A stretch of 64,000 bases of DNA from positions 131,382,703 to 131,446,702 of the forward strand of contig NC_085137.1 of the NCBI RefSeq assembly GCF_035046485.1, given 5' to 3'. The position numbers were made by a program, and so were the translations under genes. A model generated the notes under the pieces. It did no database searches. It worked only from the letters and a program-made list of their open reading frames with translations, and was not told where the DNA came from. Origin of the DNA: Aedes albopictus (taxonomy: Eukaryota; Arthropoda; Insecta; Diptera; Culicidae). Shown here one piece after another: positions 56,948 to 64,000 of this stretch (its first letter is position 1; every line of letters begins with the position of its first letter).

Positions 56948-57010
56948 CTAGCCAAAACGGTAGCAGCCTGAGGGCGATGGGTATGATTCCCAGTCGCTTC
57001 GGGAACTTTT
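56948..57010 (+). repeat. tRNA-like / SINE head fragment
   Basis: ACGGTAGCAGCCTGAGGGCG then GGGTATGATTCCCAGTCGC: a B-box-like GTATGATTCCC follows a partial A-box region. Truncated on the left. Confidence 0.45.
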
Positions 57011-57118
57011 CGTGAAAGAAATTTTCTTGAATTCATTGGGAAAACGTTATCTTAATGTCTATCATTGCGAACAATAGATATATCATTCAAACTTTCGCCA
57101 GTTGATTCAAAACATCAT

Positions 57119-57326
57119 TGAATCAAATACTAGCATGGAACGAGCTCACCAATTAGTATGTATCTATCAAACGCTTCATCCTTGACGGAAGCGTCCGTTT
57201 TCAATCTCAAAAATACGCAATATCCATTGCGAGTTTTAGCTCCTCCCATCCCTCCGGCCAACAATGAAGCAATGGATGGCTATATACGGAAATGGTGAGC
57301 TCGTTCCAAGCTATTATTTGATTCAA
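57119..57326. mobile_element. 208-bp MITE, ends TTGAATCAAATA
   Basis: TTGAATCAAATACTAGC, then GGAACGAGCTCACC, pairs with GGTGAGCTCGTTCC and AATTTGATTCAA-type sequence at 57293-57326. Target duplication unclear. Confidence 0.83.
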
Positions 57327-57444
57327 GAGTGATTTAAATCATCTTACCAAAGTTTTTTCATTTTTTTTTCAGAAGCCGAACAAATCAATCTTAAACGCTC
57401 AGTAAACTGCTCCCAGTTGTTTTCGAGGATATGCATCACTGTCC

Positions 57445-57944
57445 NNNNNNNNNNNNNNNNNNNNNNNNNNNNNNNNNNNNNNNNNNNNNNNNNNNNNNNN
57501 NNNNNNNNNNNNNNNNNNNNNNNNNNNNNNNNNNNNNNNNNNNNNNNNNNNNNNNNNNNNNNNNNNNNNNNNNNNNNNNNNNNNNNNNNNNNNNNNNNNN
57601 NNNNNNNNNNNNNNNNNNNNNNNNNNNNNNNNNNNNNNNNNNNNNNNNNNNNNNNNNNNNNNNNNNNNNNNNNNNNNNNNNNNNNNNNNNNNNNNNNNNN
57701 NNNNNNNNNNNNNNNNNNNNNNNNNNNNNNNNNNNNNNNNNNNNNNNNNNNNNNNNNNNNNNNNNNNNNNNNNNNNNNNNNNNNNNNNNNNNNNNNNNNN
57801 NNNNNNNNNNNNNNNNNNNNNNNNNNNNNNNNNNNNNNNNNNNNNNNNNNNNNNNNNNNNNNNNNNNNNNNNNNNNNNNNNNNNNNNNNNNNNNNNNNNN
57901 NNNNNNNNNNNNNNNNNNNNNNNNNNNNNNNNNNNNNNNNNNNN
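57445..57944. other. Assembly gap, exactly 500 N
   Basis: Fixed-length placeholder, as at 12501-13000. Confidence 0.99.
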
Positions 57945-58500
57945 AGCGGACCCTCCCAATTGTGACGGATAGACACTTGGGGTTCTGTGTGAATCGCAGC
58001 CAGGCAAGAAGAGTTAACAAGCTGCCAGGCTCTCGCGCGGTAGAATTGGGGGAAATAAGTGCCGATTGACGGTATGAGATGTGTTTGGGAACGAGAAAAA
58101 AAAACTGGATAAAGGGTGTAGAAAACTATCATCAAGACAATGACTTATAGAGTAACGATTGACCTCTAGTTAGGCGCAGCAAGTACTGAAGATGGTACGA
58201 CTGGGTAAAGCAATAAGAAGATAAAAGTAGATAAATAGATAAGATATTCATGACGGATATGCATTCTGTCGGCAAATCCACGATTTTCATGATTGACCAA
58301 AAACGTTTATTTTAACCGTTAATGGCGTATCTGTCAGGGAGTAACATTTTAGAATCGATCAATTTATGTCTTTTTGATTAAATAAATACAAAACGAAACA
58401 ACGAAATGACCTACACTTGTTGACCTCTATACCGATCTTCCTGAGACCATTTTTGACTCGATATTTTCCAATTTGAATGATAAAAGAAAAATCGAGATTT
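57945..58500. other. Unassigned interval
   Basis: No element or gene recognised on either strand. Confidence 0.35.
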
Positions 58501-58504
58501 TTTA

Positions 58505-58545
58505 CTGTTTAACTAGGGGAACCTATTCATTTTCGGTAGTTTTAT
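58505..58545. mobile_element. Family C MITE end fragment
   Basis: AGGGGAACCTATTCATTTTC then GGTAGTTTTATTC resembles the left end of 20165-20365. Confidence 0.4.
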
Positions 58546-58713
58546 TCTTGAAACCTGTTCTTCTAGAACTAGAATTAGAAAGATTGTGCCATTGGGAAGT
58601 ACAAGTTGTGCGGGAAAAAATAGAAATTTCGAAGTCATGTACCTAAAACCGCTAAACCCGACAGTCACAGTTAGACCAAACATAGGACAAATAACGATAC
58701 AAATATTTACCCC

Positions 58714-58769
58714 CTGAGGAAGGCGCAAACCCCGTGTCGAAACGTCGGGCAAATAAAGAACGTCGTTTG
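58714..58769 (+). ncRNA. Hammerhead-like core, probable Penelope-like element remnant
   Basis: CTGAGGA (58714-58720) fits the hammerhead CUGANGA. Stem II can form between GGCGC (58722-58726) and GTGTC (58734-58738), counting two G-U pairs. GAAAC (58739-58743) follows. CGT (58743-58745) can pair with ACG (58760-58762) as stem III, followed by T-C (58763-58764) at the cleavage position. Stem I is not evident next to the core, so activity is doubtful. Penelope-like elements are known to carry hammerhead motifs; assignment here rests on the motif alone. Confidence 0.42.
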
Positions 58770-58799
58770 TTCAATAAATGACTGCGTAGCCAAACATAA

Positions 58800-59470
58800 C
58801 ACTAGTTTACAAAAAAAAAAACGGAAGTCGTGAACTTCTGTCAACGACCAACATTTTTGAAGCATTATTTAGCGCTGATTTCGAAACCGAGCTTCACAAA
58901 ATTTAAAGTAGAATAGTTTTTGAGTTTTAGCTCAACATCGAGTTTAACAACTTTTTAAAATATGGAATTCAATAAAATTCAAATATCTTGCGTTGAGTTG
59001 ATTGATTGATTTGTCTTTATTAAAGAGACTTTCAGTTATCTTGCGTTTTGTTCAACCAATTTTAAATCTTTTTCCATAAATTAAAAGCCTAATATAATAC
59101 CTTTCGATCATCTGAATGCAGGTTTTGCATCAGATTGATGAAATTCAAGATATTGGTGAGTTTTGGGGACAATCTTCTTAAATTTTAGCAAAATTTCCAA
59201 AAATATATGAAAAAATGTATTTTTTCAAAAAGAAAAAAAATTAAAAATTCTTTCTCAACGTTTATTTGACAAATCATATGTAGGCGAGTTACAGTAAAAA
59301 AATCAGCTCAATCGGAGCATTGATTACGGAGAATGAGATGTGTGAAGTGAGCGACTTTGCTTAAAAATAGAACAAAAATCGATTTTAAATCATCGACCTT
59401 GCATGGAAAGTCGAAAAAATTTCCGCTCTACTGTAATTTTTTTCCTTCGCGTTTTCAAACTCAGGGCACT
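58800..59470 (+). mobile_element. Family D element, copy 3, 3-prime truncated
   Basis: Starts CACTAGTTTACA next to TAA (58797-58799), like copy 2, and follows it to GTTTTCAAACTCAGGGCA, after which the right terminus is missing. It lacks the 205-bp insert of copy 2 and carries the small LINE-tail insertion at 58995-59036. Confidence 0.85.
58995..59036 (-). mobile_element. 42-bp LINE 3-prime-end insertion with 11-bp TSD
   Basis: TATCTTGCGTT flanks it (58984-58994 and 59037-59047). On the minus strand it reads ACTGAAAGTCTCTTTAATAA, then AGACAAATCAATCAATCAA. Copies 1 and 2 of family D have an uninterrupted site. The same LINE end is at 26208-26250. Confidence 0.88.
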
Positions 59471-59800
59471 GAGTTGTCCAAAAAAGTCTCACGAAACCTA
59501 CTGCAAGCCTATCCATATACGTGAGAACAAAAGATGTTTACAAAGTTCTTACAGATAGATTAACACGGGAAATCTGAACACAATAGTTTACACCCCTCCT
59601 AGAATCAAGCCTGCACCCAGTTTAGCATTATACGACTACAAAGTTGTTGAGAAATGTTATTTAGCTCTTTACACCACAACTATTACATCTTCTGCTTATT
59701 CTTGACATAACATACCCACTGGAACACAACCATTAAACTCCAAACAACAGTAGACAGTGATACTTCTAGTGATAACACCAGTAAGGAAATTCCACTTAGT
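59471..59800. other. Unassigned interval
   Basis: No element recognised. Confidence 0.35.
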
Positions 59801-60380
59801 CTTTGTCCTGCTGGAAATCACTAGAGTAATTCTTTGATAAATCCCTGGATTTTTTTTTTGTGAAATCATTGAACGAACCCCTGAAGAAATCCCCGGGAAA
59901 ACTCTTGAAAGAATTCCTAGAGAAATTTTTGGAGAAATTCCATGAGATATCACCGGAGGAATGTTACATAAAAGGTATATCTGTACACATCCCAGGTGCA
60001 GTCCAAGCAGGAGTTTGAGGGGGAATTCTAGCATGAATAACTGAAGGAATCCTCTTCAAAATTTCTAGATGCATTACAGCGAGAATCAATGGGAAAAATC
60101 TCAAGGGAAATTTTAGAAGCAATCATAAAAAAAATCCTTCAGCAAGAATCCTGGATGCATAAAAACAATGGGAAAACTATGCAAGGATTCCTGGAAGAAT
60201 CCAACCAGGATTCCTGATGGAATCCCATCCGGTGTTCCTTGGGAAATATTGGTGTGAATTTTCGGAAGAATTACCTACGACATTTTTAAGCTATCTTTGG
60301 AGAAACACCTAAAGAAATCGCAGAAGGAGTTTTTCTTAAGAAGTCTGAGGATGACATCCAGCTGCTCGAGCTGCTACCAC
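59800..60380. repeat. Decayed GGAATTCC-type field
   Basis: GAATTCCTAGAG, GGAATCCTCTTC and CCTGGAAGAATCC words. The minus frame 59696-60034 comes from this texture. Confidence 0.6.
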
Positions 60381-61055
60381 CAGCAGTTCAAATCAAGATT
60401 ACAATTGTTTCAAATTAAGATTAAAATCGTTGTTGAAGAATTATCGTTTTTTTCTATAGTAATAGTGGTGCAAATACAAACTTTTTAACATTTTACGAAA
60501 AGCTAATACCTGTAGCTTTCATGTACATGAGATTTTGCCGTAGTAAAATATTTCTATGAGGGAGAAAAAATCGGTCAAAATTTCCTCCGCTTTAGAAAGC
60601 CGCACTTTGGTTCAACTCATGATTACCTACCCTATATAATTTGTAATTCTGTTTTGTTTTCAGGGTAAAGATATGTGTTTCGTTTTTATTCCAAATGATT
60701 TTCTGATATGTTTAAATGGTGAAAGTTCGGGTATATAATTTTGATTAAGTAATATTGGTTATTCGTTATTTATCTTTGTAAAGTAAAGACATTTTGAAGT
60801 TATGTGCCCTGAATTTCACCAAGAATCTTTGTAGAATTGTAATGCTTCCTAGGACACCTTATATACTGATTCGATGAAGATTATTTTAAAAATAAAAAAT
60901 GCGAGATCTTAGATAGATCCTGTCTCTGTCTAGTCCTAGACGGTAGTGGTAAGATAGGGTTACCTGGGGTATTACGCACCCCCGGGGCAAAACGCCCTCA
61001 CGCTATTTCATTATATAAGTGGATCTTTTGAAATGAAGAGCTGGATAATCAATCC
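60381..61055. other. Unassigned interval
   Basis: AT-rich. GGGGTATTACGCACCCCCGG (60967-60986) is a small local palindrome next to the left end of F6. Confidence 0.4.
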
Positions 61056-61131
61056 ACCTATAAGTGAGATAAAAAAATTCTAAAAATGCAGATAGACGTT
61101 TGATGTCTTCGGCAAAGACGTCATAATGTTA

Positions 61132-61658
61132 CAGCTGTGTTCATAAAAATAGCAGTGAAAACCGTTTTCCATACAAAATGGTCAACTTTGGCATGCTGTA
61201 ACTTTTTTCTCCTATGAGCGATTGAGCTGAAAATTTGACAGCGAACTACAAATATGGTGAATATTGTTATAGCAAAATCTGAGAATTTTCGTAGCTCATG
61301 GAAAAAAGTTAAACACTATGTGAAATTGGTCAAAATAATAGCAGTGTTCGTTCTGATTTTTTTAATTCAGCATACATTTTTAAAAATCTTAAATTTGAAC
61401 ATTAACTTGTAATCAAGGCGGAAACTGTTCGAATAGTGTGCGAAAATATTTCTTGTTTCTGCAAGGTAAAGCTACCTTTCAATTTATTTACAGTGCTTCG
61501 AAAATTCTTAGATTTTGCTATAACAATATTCACCATATTTGTAATTCGCTGTCAAATTTTCAGCTCAATCGCTCATAGGAGAAAAAAGTTACAGCATGCT
61601 AAAGTTGATCATTTTGTACGGAAAACGGCTTTCACTGCTATTTTTATGATCACAGCTG
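61132..61658. mobile_element. 527-bp Tc1/mariner-type MITE, TSD TA
   Basis: CAGCTGTGTTCATAAAAATA at the left pairs with TATTTTTATGATCACAGCTG at the right. The inverted ends are about 160 bp long. TA flanks both sides (61130-61131 and 61659-61660), and the F6 arm reads through when the element is removed. No transposase frame. Confidence 0.9.
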
Positions 61659-62169
61659 TAAATCTCATACTTTGAGATATAATGCGTTGTATGTGCATAA
61701 CCCTTAGAAATCATATATTTCATCATAACTTTTCAACAGGATTTTTTACATTTTTTGCGTCTTCTATAAAGACAAAGAAGTTATTACCTAATTTTGATAT
61801 TAATAAGAAGAATAAGAATAACAAGAAGTTATTACCTAATTTTGATATTTGATAATTGTTTGTTTATTCACCATAACACATAGAGAATATACTTGCATAC
61901 AAAAGTTTAAGCCATTTTCATATACAAGAAAATAGTTGTTTCATTGTTTGAAATGGTTCTCTGCGCCATTTTGCGCCAAAAGAAGTTTGACTAGTTCAAA
62001 GTTACTCTATAAAAATCATAAATTTGTGAAAAACTTTGTAGTTTCTAAAGCTAGCGAAAACATGTATTTTTACATTCTGAACAGAATTTTTGTAGAAGAC
62101 GCAAAAAATGTAAAAAAATCCCGTTGAAAAGGTATGATGAAATATATGATTTCTAGGGGTCATGCACAT

Positions 62170-62875
62170 TAGCGTGGGTCATCGGAACCGTTTTCTCAGA
62201 TCAAAGCTTTTTTGGTTCCGTTTCAGGTCCTGAGTATGTGTGCAAAATTTGAGCGCAATCGGTTGCGTCTACACTTTGCGCATTGCAAATGAAATTTGTA
62301 TGGGATTTTGTATGGGAAAACATACTTTTTTTTGTATTTTCGTCATAAGTTGAAAAAGTTTGTCTGAAACTTTTTAACCGATGCTGTAAAATGATAGCCT
62401 AGGATGTTCTGAAAAACTTTGTTGAAGACCGCAAAGCGATCAGATGCTTGTGAAAATAGTTATAACCAACGAACCGCATGCATGTGTTTATGTTTTAACA
62501 TGTAAAGGAATAACAATAGCAACAAAATCATGCTGTTTCGCCAAGCAATGCCAACGCTATAACTTTTTTCATAAGCATCAGATCAGTTCGTGGTCTTCGA
62601 CAAAGTTTTTCAGGACATTCTAGGCTATGTATTTATTTTATCGGTTGCATGGTTTTAGAAAAAATCGAGCTTGTCATGAGAGAAATACAAAAAAGTGTGT
62701 TTTCTCATGTAAAATCCCATAGAAACTTCAAACACGATGCGCAAAACGTAGACATATCCGATCGTGCCCAAATTTTGCACACTTATTTGGGTCCTGAAAT
62801 GAGATCAAAAGAGCTTTGATCTGATGGGATACCATTGAATTTTTCATTTTTCCATATAAACGATGACCCACTCTA
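62170..62875. mobile_element. 706-bp hAT-like foldback, TSD ATGCACAT
   Basis: Termini TAGCGTGGGTCATCG and CGATGACCCACTCTA. Arms are about 310 bp, including GATCAAAGCT, TGTGCAAAATTTG and GAAAAACTTTGTYGAAGACC. The 8-bp ATGCACAT flanks both sides (62162-62169 and 62876-62883) and fits the hAT pattern nTnnnnAn. No transposase frame. Confidence 0.93.
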
Positions 62876-63030
62876 ATGCACATACAACGCAATATATCTC
62901 GTAAAGTATAAGATTTAGCATTATGACGTCTTTGACAAAGTTGTTCAAAATTGCATTTTGTACAACGAAGAAATAAAACGTCTATTTGCATTTTTTGAAA
63001 AAAAAAAAATATTTTTTTTATCTCACTTGA

Positions 63031-64000
63031 CCGGGGTTCTGCTAAACCGAACTAAACGCCAAAAACTTTATTCCGAGATAATTAAACTTAAAGTTCAACC
63101 ACTCACAAATAAACACAAGCTAAGATTATTTGAAAATTTTCCGCTTATATGACACATTCCAGCGTAACGGGACACCGCGAGGAACTAACTTTCGTGAACA
63201 AATGACGTCTGCAATCGAATGCAATGTTCATGACCATATGGTTTAACAGGTTTTATAACAAGCTTATTAGATGTATTTCCTGATGCAATACTTGTTCTAT
63301 GGGGTTTTGGTTCCAATTTTCATAATATAACATGTTACATTTCGTAACGGGACACCATCGCAGAAATCTTCTTTTTAAAATTTTCAACCTGAAATGCGTA
63401 TATCAGCTCTGTTATGAGGTTTTGAATAATAGAGTCTTCTAGACATTTCTTCTTTGGATTGATGTGAACAAGATTGCCGAAGTGAGTTTTACTGAGAAAT
63501 GTATAGTTTCGGAAGTATTCTTGATTTAGTTTTGGGAGCGCAGTGTTACGCTCGCGTGAAAACAGTGTTTTGCTAATGGCGTAACGGGACATTTAGTTGT
63601 AGATTAAATGCTTTGCTAGATAGAATGTTGGTGTCTTCGGCAATGTTTTTCAGACAGATGGTAGCTGTCCGACAGGACACAAATAGGCTTTCAAACCTGC
63701 TCTGGCCCTATGGTTGTCATCGGAATGGGCCCTGGGGATCCTGTTTCGAGGTTTATTTAACCTTCACGTACCCGATTCCCGACAACTCATTTTCAAAATG
63801 CTGGCATTTCGTCAATTTTCATCTGATTTTTTTGAAGTCGCCCTCAATTGATCATAAATTGGTGCGAGTTTATTATACTCAAGTAGCCATGCAATATTTG
63901 GAACCATTCCGGCGATATTCCGGATTGTGCAGGGGTCAGGGGGTTGTCAAAATGGCTAAAAGTGATTATTTCGAGTGTTGTTGTGTTTGAACCATCGATT
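63031..64000. repeat. Interval with three GCGTAACGGGACAC-type words
   Basis: CGTAACGGGACACC at about 63163, CGTAACGGGACACC at about 63343 and CGTAACGGGACAT at about 63579 mark loosely repeated units. GTGTCTTCGGCAATG follows at 63631. The 125-codon frame at 63613-63990 has no recognised domain and begins inside repeat-like sequence. Confidence 0.5.

Larger units (their letters stand above)
61060..63030. mobile_element. Nested foldback F6 holding two other transposons
   Basis: The left arm is 61060-61131 plus 61659-61760. The right arm is 62100-62169 plus 62884-63030. The arms share TGAGATAAAAAAA, GACGTCATAATG, GATATAATGCGTTGTATG and AATCATATATTTCATCATA with their complements. The left arm is split by the mariner-type MITE 61132-61658, the right arm by the hAT-like foldback 62170-62875. 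Terminal sequences of F6 itself are not sharp. Confidence 0.83.

Noticed and set aside
57344..58135. Several frames of 180-260 codons across the second gap
   Set aside because: They are open only because N runs contain no stops.
1..64000. Endogenous viral sequences (flavivirus- or rhabdovirus-like), common in Aedes
   Set aside because: I saw no translated segment with viral polymerase, nucleoprotein or glycoprotein features. A translated search could still reveal short pieces.
1..64000. An intact transposase or reverse transcriptase
   Set aside because: No frame is long enough or shows catalytic motifs such as a DDE triad or YxDD context. All elements appear non-autonomous.

Overview
The window reads as repeat-dominated, non-coding chromosomal DNA of a culicine mosquito, most likely Aedes. 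Three things point there: AT-rich sequence, many small non-autonomous DNA elements (MITEs and long foldbacks) with clean target-site duplications (TSDs), and several tRNA-derived SINEs, one of them resembling Feilai with a (GAA)n end. The species call is inference from repeat style. I found no protein-coding gene I would defend. The longest open frames (9720-11939 and its antisense) are a by-product of a 24-bp satellite. Two runs of exactly 500 N (12501-13000 and 57445-57944) are scaffold placeholders, so order and orientation across them are uncertain.

Layout. 1-7560: a low-repeat block (A) split by a 2-kb foldback with a 5-bp TSD, a hairpin MITE, and block B (about 4810-5790). 7560-12500: purine-rich GATA-like sequence flanking a GGAATTCC satellite that ends in 70 indel-free 24-mers. 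13001-21010: a SINE with TSD, a 2.8-kb terminal-inverted-repeat element, ATAACA-rich repeats and a long decayed GGAATTCC field holding three MITEs. 21011-27634: a piggyBac-like MITE, an hAT-like foldback, a SINE, a 2.4-kb alternating inverted array and a three-copy repeat (family D). 27635-31430: low-repeat DNA, a MITE, a reverse-strand retro-tail and an ATACGATTT-rich element. 31430-39150: a second decayed GGAATTCC field, then the least repetitive part (34600-37400) with a small LINE insertion and a hairpin. 39155-46290: a SINE, a foldback broken by a SINE, insertions with long TSDs, family D copy 2, the second copy of block A (44225-45370, without the foldback) and a Feilai-like SINE. 46288-57330: an hAT-like element holding a MITE, a 2-kb foldback, a tandem repeat, a LINE with a 113-bp monomer array and a 31-bp TSD, more MITEs, and block B inverted (55885-56930). 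57945-64000: a Penelope/hammerhead-like fragment, family D copy 3, and a nested foldback carrying two other transposons.

The genes-together question does not apply. What links the region is shared architecture. A short motif near GTCTTCGGCAAAGTTG occurs about 20 times in unrelated foldbacks and is often 45-80 bp from a CTCF-like core (CCACTAGGCGGCGCTAG). tRNA-like modules recur inside DNA-element-like repeats. Seven long inverted repeats could act as long-hairpin RNA loci if transcribed. Blocks A and B each occur twice, pointing to an old segmental duplication later broken by inversion and transposition.
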